A stretch of 10,457 nucleotides of DNA, taken from NCBI GenBank assembly GCA_003165135.1, contig PLSN01000362.1, positions 1-10,457 on the forward strand, given 5' to 3'. Of this stretch, positions 1-7,926 are shown one piece after another; position 1 is the stretch's first letter, and the number at the start of each line of letters is the position of its first letter. This DNA is from Bacteroidota bacterium (GTDB lineage Bacteria; Bacteroidota; Bacteroidia; Chitinophagales; LD1). The notes below the pieces were generated by a model, which worked only from the letters and a program-made list of their open reading frames with translations, did not search any database and had not been told where the DNA came from. The translations under genes were made by a program, and so were the position numbers.

Positions 1-1100
1 GCGCTGCTGGTGCTGCTGGCCCTACGGGAGCTGCTGGAACAAACGGAACAAATGGAGCAACAGGCCCTGCTGGAGCAAATGGTGCTACTGGTCCTGCTGG
101 CGCTGCCGGTCCTACTGGGGCAGCGGGTGCAGCAGGCCCTACAGGAGCTGCTGGAACAAACGGAACTAATGGAACAAACGGTGCAACAGGTCCTGCGGGC
201 GCTGCTGGTCCTACTGGTGCTGCGGGAACTAACGGTACTAATGGAACAAACGGTGCAACAGGTCCTGCGGGTCCTACAGGCGCAGCAGGAGCAGCTGGTC
301 CTACTGGTGCTGCGGGAACTAACGGTACTAATGGAACAAACGGTGCAACTGGTCCTACAGGCGCTGCCGGAACGAACGGTACCAATGGAACAAATGGTGC
401 AACTGGTCCTGCTGGCGCAGCGGGCCCAACAGGTGCAGCTGGAACAAACGGAACTAATGGTGCAGCGGGTCCAACAGGTGCGGCAGGAACTAATGGAACT
501 AACGGAACGAATGGCACAACCGGAGTCACGGGTCCTACTGGACCTTCTGGTTCAGGCCCGACCGGTCCGACTGGTCCTACATGCAGCAATACAGCTCTGA
601 CATACAGCGAAACTACTAATATACTATCATCTACAGATTGTGCAGGAACACTGACTGCCACAATACCTACGGTAATACCTCACGTAGCAAATGGTACTAC
701 AGATATCAATACTACTGCGGTAAACTGGACCAGTACAGGCACTACTCTGACTTTCACCTCTGTTAAAACTAATCTTATGGTAGGTTTTACTCTCTCGGGA
801 TGGACAAACGTCGCTAATACCCCCTCAGGACAACAGATAGCAGTTAGACTTTTGTTGGATGGTACAGCGATAGGCGGTTCAAGCGCCCCTGGTGTGACCA
901 TCGACCCATTTGGTGATATAAGTGGCGTGTTCAGTATTGCATACTCGCAATTGGTGACTATCACAGCCGGTGCCTCTCATACCCTTACTTTACAGTGGGA
1001 GATCATTCCTGTATTGACAGGAAATCAAACAGAAATTTTTTGTACACCGGTCAGCTATCCTAATCAATTTAGTAGAGCTATTACGGCTGTAGAATTTTAA
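1..1100 (+). CDS. Collagen-like surface protein with C-terminal globular domain (5' partial)
   Basis: The coding frame has codons starting at 3, 6, 9 and so on; bases 1-2 fit the end of a Gly codon, so the gene begins upstream. It stays open to TAA at 1098-1100, giving 365 visible residues. Residues 1-193 are Gly-X-Y collagen repeats using only Gly, Ala, Pro, Thr, Asn, Ser and Val. Residues 194-365 are a non-collagenous domain rich in Thr, Ser and hydrophobics, with three Cys and an alternating beta-strand pattern ([25 protein letters not shown]). By analogy with bacterial collagen-like proteins such as BclA, the repeat should form a trimeric stalk and the C-terminal domain a trimerising head, possibly a C1q/TNF-like jelly roll; that fold is inference. 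No T9SS tail is present. A surface or appendage role is likely but unproven. The 86-residue gene starts 11 bases downstream, suggesting one transcript. Another frame is also open across the repeat but yields a Leu/Gln-rich artefact. Confidence 0.88.
   Translation, partial: AAGAAGPTGAAGTNGTNGATGPAGANGATGPAGAAGPTGAAGAAGPTGAAGTNGTNGTNGATGPAGAAGPTGAAGTNGTNGTNGATGPAGPTGAAGAAGPTGAAGTNGTNGTNGATGPTGAAGTNGTNGTNGATGPAGAAGPTGAAGTNGTNGAAGPTGAAGTNGTNGTNGTTGVTGPTGPSGSGPTGPTGPTCSNTALTYSETTNILSSTDCAGTLTATIPTVIPHVANGTTDINTTAVNWTSTGTTLTFTSVKTNLMVGFTLSGWTNVANTPSGQQIAVRLLLDGTAIGGSSAPGVTIDPFGDISGVFSIAYSQLVTITAGASHTLTLQWEIIPVLTGNQTEIFCTPVSYPNQFSRAITAVEF
3..581 (+). repeat. Gly-X-Y collagen repeat tract, 63 triplets
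   Basis: Read in frame, the tract is 63 Gly-X-Y triplets with a single break, a Gly-Ser pair missing its third residue at 549-554. The triplet set is small: GTN (19 copies), GAA, GPT, GAT and GPA, with single GAN, GTT, GVT and GPS. A module of the form GAA-(GTN)2-3-GAT-GPA/GPT recurs, visible in DNA as near-identical blocks. There are no Lys, Arg, Asp or Glu residues, so helix stability cannot come from salt bridges. Threonine in X or Y is abundant and could carry O-glycans, as in BclA; that is inference. Confidence 0.92.
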
Positions 1101-1111
1101 AATCAGTACAT

Positions 1112-1372
1112 ATGAAAAAAAATGTTTTGTTTTTTTTATTTATAATAATTGGAGTTACCCTTTCAGCTCAGGAGGAACAAAAGCCAACTTTTCAAAAAGC
1201 ATCTGCTAAGGGAATAGAAGAATCCTCAAAGCCCAAAAATGCAACACCTGATGCTGGTAAGCCAACTTTTTACAAAGCATCTGCTATGGGAATTGAAGAA
1301 TCGGCAAAACCCAAAAATGCAGCACCTGATGCTGGTAAGCCAACTTTTCAAAAAGCAGCGGCTGGGCACTAA
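1112..1372 (+). CDS. Small exported protein with 26-residue tandem repeats
   Basis: This is an 86-residue protein I do not recognise. Residues 1-19 form a signal peptide: MKKN, a hydrophobic core LFFLFIIIGVTL, then S-A-Q, a common signal peptidase I end in Bacteroidota. No lipobox Cys is present. The mature part is almost entirely repeats: residues 24-49 and 50-75 are two copies of a 26-residue unit beginning KPTF(Q/Y)KASA and ending KPKNA(T/A)PDAG, followed by a truncated third copy KPTFQKA at 76-82. It is hydrophilic, rich in Lys, Ala, Pro and Glu, and probably disordered. It starts 11 bases after the collagen-like gene and precedes a strong terminator, so it is probably the last gene of that transcript. 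It may be a periplasmic or surface partner of the collagen-like protein; this rests on adjacency alone. Confidence 0.8.
   Translation: MKKNVLFFLFIIIGVTLSAQEEQKPTFQKASAKGIEESSKPKNATPDAGKPTFYKASAMGIEESAKPKNAAPDAGKPTFQKAAAGH
1181..1357 (+). repeat. 78-bp in-frame tandem repeat, 2.3 copies
   Basis: Copies begin at 1181, 1259 and 1337, exactly 78 bp apart, each with AAGCCAACTTTT. The third breaks off after about 20 bases and runs into the last codons of the gene. Copies 1 and 2 differ at a few bases (for example CAA/TAC for Gln/Tyr and AAG/ATG for Lys/Met), so the duplication is fairly recent. The period is a multiple of three, so copy number can change without a frameshift. Confidence 0.93.
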
Positions 1373-1410
1373 CAAGGGCAAATCTTAGAAGTAATACAAT
1401 AAAGTATCAT

Positions 1411-1439
1411 AAAAGCGCACAGTCATGTGCGCTTTTTTT
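1411..1439 (+). terminator. Rho-independent terminator after the small repeat protein
   Basis: A perfect 11-bp stem (1411-1421 with 1426-1436, core AGCGCACA/TGTGCGCT) encloses a GTCA tetraloop and runs straight into a T tract ending at 1439. It lies 38 bases after the stop of the repeat protein gene and ends the collagen-like/repeat-protein transcript. DinB therefore needs its own promoter in 1440-1500. That stretch is AT-rich and holds TTATCTTG near 1470, a weak match to the Bacteroidota -7 box TAnnTTTG, with no clear -33 box. Confidence 0.9.
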
Positions 1440-1500
1440 ATGCCATTAAGCGAAATATTTATTTAATATTATCTTGTAAACATAAACCTGATAAACAGAA

Positions 1501-2025
1501 ATGGAGCAGAAAAATATAGCGAGGCCAGATACAAATGAGTATGCGCCATATTATCAAACCTATATCAGCAAGGTAAATACAGATGACCTGATAGGGGCAT
1601 TAAAAAATGGAGAAAAGGAATTGGTCCAATTAATGCAGTCACTTTCGGAAGAGAAACTCAACTACCGTTATGCGGAAGGCAAGTGGACCATAAAAGAAAT
1701 TATTATTCACCTGATGGATGTCGAGAGGGTATTTACCTGCCGGGCCCTGAGGTTTTCGCGAAATGATAAGACACCGCTTCCCGGATTTGATGAAGATGAG
1801 TATATACCTGCATCAAATGCATCGCAAAGGAGCCTGCAGAGCCTGCTGGATGAATATCATGCACTCAGGAGGTCCACGATAGAGTTCTATAGGAATGTCA
1901 CGCCGGAAATGAGCCTTCGCACCGGTATAGCAAACGGCAAGGAAATATCGGTCAGGGCATTGGGCTTTATTATACCCGGTCATGAGGGCCACCATCTGGG
2001 TGTGATCAAAGAGAGGTATTTGTGA
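1501..2025 (+). CDS. DinB/YfiT-like family protein (DinB_2), putative metal-dependent enzyme
   Basis: A 174-residue protein with the DinB-like four-helix-bundle pattern. The helix motif GKWTIKEIIIHLMDVE (residues 60-75) carries His70, and the C-terminal motif PGHEGHHLGVIKERY (159-173) carries His161 and His165. These three His match the metal triad (one, then two spaced by four residues) of YfiT/DinB proteins, and the length is typical. Family members bind a divalent metal; some are thiol transferases (bacillithiol or mycothiol dependent), but most have no known substrate, so the reaction is open. No signal peptide is seen, so it is cytoplasmic. The ATG at 1501 is preceded by AT-rich sequence without a clear ribosome binding site, normal for this phylum. 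It stands alone between a terminator and the next gene. Family assignment is firm; function is not. Confidence 0.88.
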   Translation: MEQKNIARPDTNEYAPYYQTYISKVNTDDLIGALKNGEKELVQLMQSLSEEKLNYRYAEGKWTIKEIIIHLMDVERVFTCRALRFSRNDKTPLPGFDEDEYIPASNASQRSLQSLLDEYHALRRSTIEFYRNVTPEMSLRTGIANGKEISVRALGFIIPGHEGHHLGVIKERYL

Positions 2026-2131
2026 TCCTCATCTGATTTTGCCCTTCTTATTATTTCGTTTTTTGTTGCCATATTTTACTATGGCTTTGATATATTTTAC
2101 ATCTTTGGATTATAAAGAAAAAATCATCAAA

Positions 2132-4345
2132 ATGAAGAAACAGTTTTACCTTTTTGTTATCGCGACCTTTTCACTCATTTATACTGTCAATGCGAATGTT
2201 GGAGATACAACATGGGTGCAGTCATTTCACGGGGACTTTACTCATTACGGAGCTTATGATACAGGTGTGGTTTTTCCCAGCCTGTCGGGGACCTATCGAA
2301 AAATATACATCATCATCACTATCGGCGAATATAACTGCCCGGCAGGTTCTCAATATTGCCATCAATGGGATTATGATGTCGAGAACTATGTCATGACTCC
2401 CGCGGGAGATACACTGGAACTGGCCAGATTTATCACTCCTTTTGCCACAGCAGGCACGCCAGGCTACTCGACGACCTGGCAGCAGCATTATATATTTGAT
2501 GTCACAGATTACTATCCGATACTACATGATTCAGCTACCATGCAGATATTTTACTCAGGGTATTCGTGGGGATTTACGGGTGATGTCAAATTTGCTTTCA
2601 TAGAAGGTACCCCTGAGAGAAACGTACTAGGCTATAGTAAGCTGTGGAATGCTACGTACACTTATGGTGATCCAGCTAATCCTATAGACAGCAATCTGCA
2701 TCCATATTCTATCACACCTCCTGCAGGTGGCCAATCTACTGAAATGAAAATGGCCATCACCGGTCATGGTGCAGATAGTGCTACCGGATGCTGCGAATTT
2801 GACTATACCGGAGTAGGGCACGCATATACCATCTCATCTAATGGGAATAATGTGGCGCAGTATAATATGAATATTAACTGCGGCATGAGCGAAATCTATC
2901 CGCAGGGAGGCACTTGGCTGGATTACAGGGCAGGAAACTGGTGTCCTGGCGGCCGCTTGGATATAGCGCAATATCCATTATCAGGATTTAGTGCCGGCAG
3001 CCCCGGTACTGTGGGCCTCAGTTTTGATGACAGTTATGACGGGCTTAAATATTTCGGGATATATAAAATAGCCACCAGTGCATTTTATTATGGAGGCTAC
3101 AATAAAGCCCTAGATGCCTCTCTGGAGGATGTGGTAGCTCCGACCAAATTTGAGTTTTACCGAAGAGAGAACCCACGTGCCAGTGCACCTGTAGTAAAAG
3201 TGCGCAATACAGGAGGAACTACGATTAACTCCATACTTTTCAACTATGGGGTGAAGGATTCTGCTATGACGCAATATATCTGGCTTGGCACATTGGCCCC
3301 GCTGCATGATACTACTATTACTTTGCCGGCTTTAAATGCACTAACGAATTTATCGGAGGGGGGCAACTCGGGTACATTTGGTTTCATAGCTGAGATTCAG
3401 CAGGTGAATGGACAGCAGGACAATGACCAGAGTAATGACACCATCACTTCTGACTTTTCTGTAGCCCCGACATGGCCGTCTACCTTTCTCGTAAAGATGC
3501 TGACCAGCACACTGAGCGCGAATGGGAACCTGGGCCAAAACCCTGCAGACGCCAGTTGGCAGATCACTGACCAGAATAACAACATAGTGGCATCTCGCAA
3601 TAATACCAATGTGGCAACTACATATTATGATACCGTGACATTGAATACAAACAGTTTTTATACACTCACTGTATCGACACTCCAGTGCTATGGTTTGAAC
3701 TGGCAATTTTTGGTCGGCTACAACGGATATAGTGCAGGTTATTTCAAGGTATTGGATTATAACAATGGTAATGCAGAACTTACTCTGAATGGTAATAACC
3801 CCGGCAATGGGAACTATCATGATGATTTTGGTTGCGGGTTTATACAGTATTTTACTACGATAGGCCAATGTTCACCTTTGTCTACGCCTACTATTGCCCG
3901 AAATGGAGATACGCTTATCGCGTCTGCCGGCACCAGCTATCAATGGTATAATAATGGAGTACTGATAGCGGGAGCGACAAACAGCACATACGGAATGAAT
4001 CATAACGATGGTAATTTTACGGTACAGGTGGGAGATGTAAATGGATGCATCGGCACTTCTTCTTCTTATGCTGTGATCAATTTGGGTTTGACCAATCTTT
4101 ATGATCTCGCTTCTGTAAAGATAGCACCGAATCCAGCCACTGATGCCTTTACATTGACTGTAAATAACGAACTGATAGGCACACAATATACCATCACTGA
4201 CCTCACGGGCAGGAGTGTGACTATGGGAAACATAAATACTACGTCGACTCAGATATCAGTTGCTGGCCTGTCATCCAGTATTTATCTTGTGACCGTGTCG
4301 GATGGCACCAGTTCGATCACTAACCGTATAGCGATAGCGCGATAA
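2132..4345 (+). CDS. Secreted PNGase F-like protein with Ig-like modules and T9SS type A sorting domain
   Basis: The start is placed at ATG 2132, not an in-frame ATG at 2039, because it opens a proper signal peptide (MKKQFYLFVIATFSLIYTVNAN, cut near residue 21); the product is 737 residues. Residues 28-320 resemble Elizabethkingia PNGase F, which removes N-glycans from Asn. CHQWD (76-80) matches CDEWD with catalytic Asp60; ELARFITPF (96-104) matches EIGRFITPY; FDVTD (122-126) matches IDVTD; ITGHG (209-213) matches ISGWG; GCCEF (219-223) matches GCAEW with Glu206; DYRAGNWCPGG (264-274) matches DRAGWCPG. Cys250/Cys271 keep the 21-residue spacing of the Cys231-Cys252 disulfide. PNGase F Glu118 (YTETW) aligns with Tyr144 (SGYSW), and Cys208 with Asp224, so activity may differ. 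Residues ~345-440 look like a CARDB/Ig module, ~450-575 a beta-rich domain of unknown class, ~585-648 Ig-like. Residues ~660-737 (IAPNPATDAF onward) are a T9SS type A tail, implying outer-membrane export and cleavage or anchoring. Reference comparison is from memory. Confidence 0.85.
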   Translation: MKKQFYLFVIATFSLIYTVNANVGDTTWVQSFHGDFTHYGAYDTGVVFPSLSGTYRKIYIIITIGEYNCPAGSQYCHQWDYDVENYVMTPAGDTLELARFITPFATAGTPGYSTTWQQHYIFDVTDYYPILHDSATMQIFYSGYSWGFTGDVKFAFIEGTPERNVLGYSKLWNATYTYGDPANPIDSNLHPYSITPPAGGQSTEMKMAITGHGADSATGCCEFDYTGVGHAYTISSNGNNVAQYNMNINCGMSEIYPQGGTWLDYRAGNWCPGGRLDIAQYPLSGFSAGSPGTVGLSFDDSYDGLKYFGIYKIATSAFYYGGYNKALDASLEDVVAPTKFEFYRRENPRASAPVVKVRNTGGTTINSILFNYGVKDSAMTQYIWLGTLAPLHDTTITLPALNALTNLSEGGNSGTFGFIAEIQQVNGQQDNDQSNDTITSDFSVAPTWPSTFLVKMLTSTLSANGNLGQNPADASWQITDQNNNIVASRNNTNVATTYYDTVTLNTNSFYTLTVSTLQCYGLNWQFLVGYNGYSAGYFKVLDYNNGNAELTLNGNNPGNGNYHDDFGCGFIQYFTTIGQCSPLSTPTIARNGDTLIASAGTSYQWYNNGVLIAGATNSTYGMNHNDGNFTVQVGDVNGCIGTSSSYAVINLGLTNLYDLASVKIAPNPATDAFTLTVNNELIGTQYTITDLTGRSVTMGNINTTSTQISVAGLSSSIYLVTVSDGTSSITNRIAIAR

Positions 4346-4367
4346 TATAATCCGATTAAAATATTTC

Positions 4368-4399
4368 AGCCCTGCTTGTAATTATAAGCAGGGCTTTTT
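4368..4399 (+). terminator. Rho-independent terminator between convergent genes
   Basis: A perfect 10-bp stem AGCCCTGCTT/AAGCAGGGCT (4368-4377 with 4386-4395) has an 8-nt loop and continues into TTTTT on the plus strand. It ends the PNGase F-like transcript 22 bases after its stop. The T tract reaches into the complement of the mfd stop codon at 4398-4400. On the minus strand the same hairpin is followed by a poorer GAAATATTTT, so it may also stop mfd transcription, but less well. Confidence 0.85.
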
Positions 4400-7300
4400 A
4401 TTGGGCAGGAACTTCGGCGCTTTCTTTACCATATACGAATTCACTCACCTCTTTTAGCTTGTGCGATGCAGCTTTCATTGAGGTGATGCTCTCTATGTGC
4501 AGTACAAGAAATTTTTCTGTTTCGCGAAGGTAAATGCCTTTTTTATGCTGTTGTACATATAGCATGATACGGGAGAAAGCTTCGGATTTATAAAATGCGG
4601 CTTGTTGATTGGAGATGAAATAGCAGCGTATGTGCTTGTTCTTGATGATAAGCTGCTCCATGCCCAGCTTAGTAGCTATCCATTTCAGCCGTACGCCGTT
4701 AAAGAGCTCATAGATCTGCTTCGGCACTTTGCCAAAACGGTCAGTGATCTTATCTTCAAACTCTTTGAGCTCTTCCTCGTTCTTGACTTCATTTAGTTCT
4801 TTATAAAGCAGCATCCGTTCCGCCGAGCTGCGGACATATTCATCCGGTATCAGCATCTCCAGATCGGTTTCTATAGTGCATTCTTTAGCATATTCATGAT
4901 CGTTCTTCAGTTCCTCAGCATAGAGTTCTTTGAAATCAGTTTCTTTCAATTCGCGCACTGCCTCATCGAGTATTTTGTGATACACATCATATCCTATCTC
5001 GGCTATAAAGCCACTCTGCTCGCCGCCAAGGAGATTACCTGCGCCACGAATGTCCATATCACGCATAGCGATGTTAAAGCCACTACCCAGATCGGCAAAC
5101 TCCTCAATGGTCTTGAGGCGCTGACGTGCCTCCTGTGTGAGGCTGTGCTTAGATGGAGCAAAGAGATAGCAGAAAGCATGTTTGTTTGAACGACCAACAC
5201 GACCACGAAGCTGATGCAGATCACTGAGACCGAACTGATGTGCATTATTTATGATAATTGTATTGGCATTTGAAATGTCTATACCTGCTTCGATGATATT
5301 CGTAGCAAGAAGTACATCAAATTGTTTATTGACGAACTGTAGCAGCACTTCTTCGAGTTTGTTGCCTTCCATTTGTCCATGTGCTACCCCTATGTCTATA
5401 TTAGGCACTATCTTATGCAGCATGGTCTTAACCTCGGCAATATCCTTGACGCGGTTATGAATAAAAAAGACCTGACCACCACGATATACCTCAAACTCTA
5501 TTGCCTCTTTAATGATATCAGGATTGAGCGTATGCACTTCAGTAGTGATAGGCTGCCTGTTTGGTGGCGGAGTGTTGATATTGCTCAGGTCAGTCGCGCC
5601 CATCATCGAGAACTGCATTGTTCGCTGGATAGGTGTGGCAGTGAGTGTGAGACAGTCAATGTTTGCTTTGAGTTCTTTGAGTGTTTCTTTGACCTGTACA
5701 CCAAATTTCTGTTCCTCATCTATGACCATCAGACCGAGGTCTTTAAACTTTACTGTTTTGCCCACCAGGCCATGCGTACCGACTATGATATTTATCTTGC
5801 CATCGGCGAGGCGCTGAAGTGTTTCCTTTTTCTCTTTGGCACTTTTAAACCGGTTCAGATAATCGATCTCTACCGGAAATTCTGACAAACGCTCTTTAAA
5901 AGTCTTCTGATGCTGCATCGCAAGGATCGTGGTTGGTACCATCACAGCAACTTGCTTACCATCCAGGACTGCCTTGAAAGCAGCACGAATGGCTACTTCT
6001 GTTTTTCCAAAACCTACATCGCCACATACGAGCCGGTCCATCGGCGATGAACGCTCCATATCACGCTTGACATCATCGATCGCCTTGGCCTGATCGGGAG
6101 TATCTTCATACATAAATGAAGCCTCCAATTCGGTCTGCATATAGTTGTCTTTTGAGAAAGCAAAACCCTTATGAGTACGGCGTTTGGCATATAGCTGTAT
6201 CAGATCAAAAGCAATTTCCTTGATCCGCTTCTTGGTTTTCTTTTTGAGGTTTGCCCAGGTGTCTGTACCGAGTTTATGTACTCGTGGAGCTTCGCCTTCT
6301 TTGCCAACATACTTAGATATTTTGTGCAGGGACTGAATGCCTACATAGAGTATGTCATTGCCGGCGTATATGAGCCGCACCGCTTCCTGTATCTGCCCGC
6401 CTGCTTCGATCTTTTCCAGGCCCGAATAGACTCCCACCCCATGATCTATGTGTGTAACATAATCGCCAGGCTTCAGCTCGCGCAGGGTCTTTAGCAGCAT
6501 CTGTGTATCACGCGAGAAGCCCTGCTTAAGGTTATATTTATGATAGCGGTTGAAGATCTGGTGATCGGTATAGCATACTATATCCAGGTCAAGGTCGATA
6601 AAGCCATTATGAATCGAAATGTAAACCGGAGTGAAAGACACTTTGGCTTTGAGGTCTTCGAATATCGCATAGAAACGTTCTATCTGTTTAGGGTTTTCTG
6701 AAAAGACCAGATTGGTCACGCCTTTTTCATCATTGGCCTTCAGGTCCTGAATGAGCAGTTCGAAATTCTTATTGAAAGAAGGTTGCGGCCTGGACTTGAA
6801 CACGACCTTTTTATCCGTCTGATAAAAATTGCTGCCACCAAACTCGATGATGCGAAATCGTTTGAGCAGTTTGATAATGTCACCGGATGAAACAAACACC
6901 TGACTAGCCTCGCCCTCACGGAGTGGATGGCGCTCATCAAGGTCTGTATAGTTTTTTAAGTTCTTTTGAAACTTATCCGCCTTTGTCATGCACTCATCCA
7001 GTTTGTCCAATAGCAACTGCATATCCTTGACCCAGATGATGGTATTATCAGTAAAGACCTCGAAGACGGAAGCCTTGTTCTCGTTGGTGAAATGGGTCTG
7101 TACGTTTGGTACGATGGTGACACTGGAGATCTTCTTAGTAGAAAGTTGCGTATTGGGGTCGAATGTCCTTATGGATTCTATATCCTTGTCAAAAAGCTCG
7201 ACGCGATATGGGAGTTCATTTCCAAAAGAAAAAATATCTATGATGCCGCCGCGAATAGAAAACTGGCCTGGCTCATACACGAAATCCACTCGGTCAAACT

Positions 7301-7793
7301 CAAATTCTACCAACAAATCTATCATGAAGTCTATATCGAGCGATTCACCCGCTTTGAGGCGTAGGGTTTGCTCTTCGAGTTTTTCTTTTTTGACAGCTTT
7401 CTCAAATAATGCTTCGGGATAGGTCACTGCCAGCTCTGCGCGAGACGATGGATGTGAAAGTCTGTTCACAGTCTCTGCACGGAGCATGACATTGGTATTA
7501 TTCAGCTCATCAAAAGCCTGCGGGCGTTTAAAGGAATCCGGGAAAAAGAAAATATCCTTATGAGGGAGAATAGAGGTCAGGTCATTTTGAAAATAAGCTG
7601 CTTCCTCCTTATCGCCGATAATGAAAAGGTGGTTGTAGTCGGTCATTTTAAAAGCCGCTGCCGCAACAAACGATTCTTGCGAACCTGTGAGCCCGGACAG
7701 TGTGATGTCCGCTTCTGATTCTTTCAGTAGCTCGGTCAAATGCCTGAGACCCTCTGAGGTCGTGTATTTTTCTATGAGTTCTTCGATCTTCAT
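4398..7793 (-). CDS. mfd: Transcription-repair coupling factor Mfd
   Basis: Mfd is an ATP-driven translocase that removes stalled RNA polymerase and recruits UvrA to start transcription-coupled nucleotide excision repair. The 1131-residue product is close to the usual ~1150. Residues ~1-350 are the UvrB-homology region (GGIIDIFSFG at 182-191). Residues ~440-515 are the RNA polymerase interaction domain (KPGDYVTHIDHGVGVYSGL). The translocase motor follows: Walker A GDVGFGKTE at 591-599, DEEQ box at 692-695, motif III TATPIQRT at 718-725, motifs V and VI with ATNIIEAGIDI at 830-840 and QLRGRVGRS at 861-869. Residues ~970-1070 are the TRCF D7 domain, which holds Mfd autoinhibited. No key motif is missing. 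The ATG at 7793 gives the canonical N-terminus. It is transcribed with the UvrD-side genes, 150 bp downstream of the GxxExxY gene, and converges on the PNGase F-like gene. Confidence 0.98.
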   Translation of the reverse strand: MKIEELIEKYTTSEGLRHLTELLKESEADITLSGLTGSQESFVAAAAFKMTDYNHLFIIGDKEEAAYFQNDLTSILPHKDIFFFPDSFKRPQAFDELNNTNVMLRAETVNRLSHPSSRAELAVTYPEALFEKAVKKEKLEEQTLRLKAGESLDIDFMIDLLVEFEFDRVDFVYEPGQFSIRGGIIDIFSFGNELPYRVELFDKDIESIRTFDPNTQLSTKKISSVTIVPNVQTHFTNENKASVFEVFTDNTIIWVKDMQLLLDKLDECMTKADKFQKNLKNYTDLDERHPLREGEASQVFVSSGDIIKLLKRFRIIEFGGSNFYQTDKKVVFKSRPQPSFNKNFELLIQDLKANDEKGVTNLVFSENPKQIERFYAIFEDLKAKVSFTPVYISIHNGFIDLDLDIVCYTDHQIFNRYHKYNLKQGFSRDTQMLLKTLRELKPGDYVTHIDHGVGVYSGLEKIEAGGQIQEAVRLIYAGNDILYVGIQSLHKISKYVGKEGEAPRVHKLGTDTWANLKKKTKKRIKEIAFDLIQLYAKRRTHKGFAFSKDNYMQTELEASFMYEDTPDQAKAIDDVKRDMERSSPMDRLVCGDVGFGKTEVAIRAAFKAVLDGKQVAVMVPTTILAMQHQKTFKERLSEFPVEIDYLNRFKSAKEKKETLQRLADGKINIIVGTHGLVGKTVKFKDLGLMVIDEEQKFGVQVKETLKELKANIDCLTLTATPIQRTMQFSMMGATDLSNINTPPPNRQPITTEVHTLNPDIIKEAIEFEVYRGGQVFFIHNRVKDIAEVKTMLHKIVPNIDIGVAHGQMEGNKLEEVLLQFVNKQFDVLLATNIIEAGIDISNANTIIINNAHQFGLSDLHQLRGRVGRSNKHAFCYLFAPSKHSLTQEARQRLKTIEEFADLGSGFNIAMRDMDIRGAGNLLGGEQSGFIAEIGYDVYHKILDEAVRELKETDFKELYAEELKNDHEYAKECTIETDLEMLIPDEYVRSSAERMLLYKELNEVKNEEELKEFEDKITDRFGKVPKQIYELFNGVRLKWIATKLGMEQLIIKNKHIRCYFISNQQAAFYKSEAFSRIMLYVQQHKKGIYLRETEKFLVLHIESITSMKAASHKLKEVSEFVYGKESAEVPAQ

Positions 7794-7816
7794 CAGATAT
7801 TTTCAAAATAGTTTAG

Positions 7817-7838
7817 CCCCGCATCGCCTGATACGGGG
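7817..7838 (-). other. GC-rich hairpin in the leader just upstream of mfd
   Basis: CCCCGCATC (7817-7825) pairs with GATACGGGG (7830-7838) around a GCCT loop, nine pairs with one mismatch. It stands out in very AT-rich sequence and ends 24 bases before the mfd start codon in the direction of mfd transcription. There is no real T tract on either strand (CTAAACTATTTT on the minus), so it is a weak terminator at best. It could be the 3' end signal of the upstream gene or a leader structure acting on mfd translation. The fold is seen; a role is inferred. Confidence 0.45.
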
Positions 7839-7860
7839 TATTAATTAATTCAATGTCTTT

Positions 7861-7896
7861 ACTAGGATTTATAAGATTTAATGATTGTAGGATTTT
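7861..7896 (-). repeat. ATCC-rich ~34-bp element, copy A (inverted)
   Basis: On the minus strand this reads as the same family as the two copies at 7927-7964 and 8393-8425, ending AAATCCTAGT. Against the complement of 7927-7964 it matches about 29 of 36 positions with one gap, so the pair can fold into a ~36-bp imperfect stem around a 30-nt loop (7897-7926). It lies downstream of the GxxExxY gene in its direction of transcription. Confidence 0.7.
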
Positions 7897-7926
7897 GAAA
7901 ATAGTATGAACGATTAATTTTAGCTC

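Noticed and set aside
10..600. Open frame encoding a Leu/Gln/Glu-rich 196-residue protein across the collagen region
   Set aside because: It is the wrong frame of the Gly-X-Y repeat. The frame starting at base 3 gives perfect collagen triplets and continues into the downstream domain to 1100.
777..1100. Separate 107-residue gene
   Set aside because: It is in the same frame as the collagen tract with no stop between, so the Met at 777 is internal to the longer protein.
2060..2107. Promoter for the PNGase F-like gene (TTG at 2066-2068 with TATATTTT at 2091-2098, or CATCTTTG at 2100-2107)
   Set aside because: Each -7 candidate has a mismatch and the spacing to a -33 TTG is not convincing, so it is not listed as a feature.
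2039..2131. N-terminal 31-residue extension of the PNGase F-like protein
   Set aside because: Starting at 2132 gives a typical signal peptide; the extension would bury it behind a second hydrophobic stretch.
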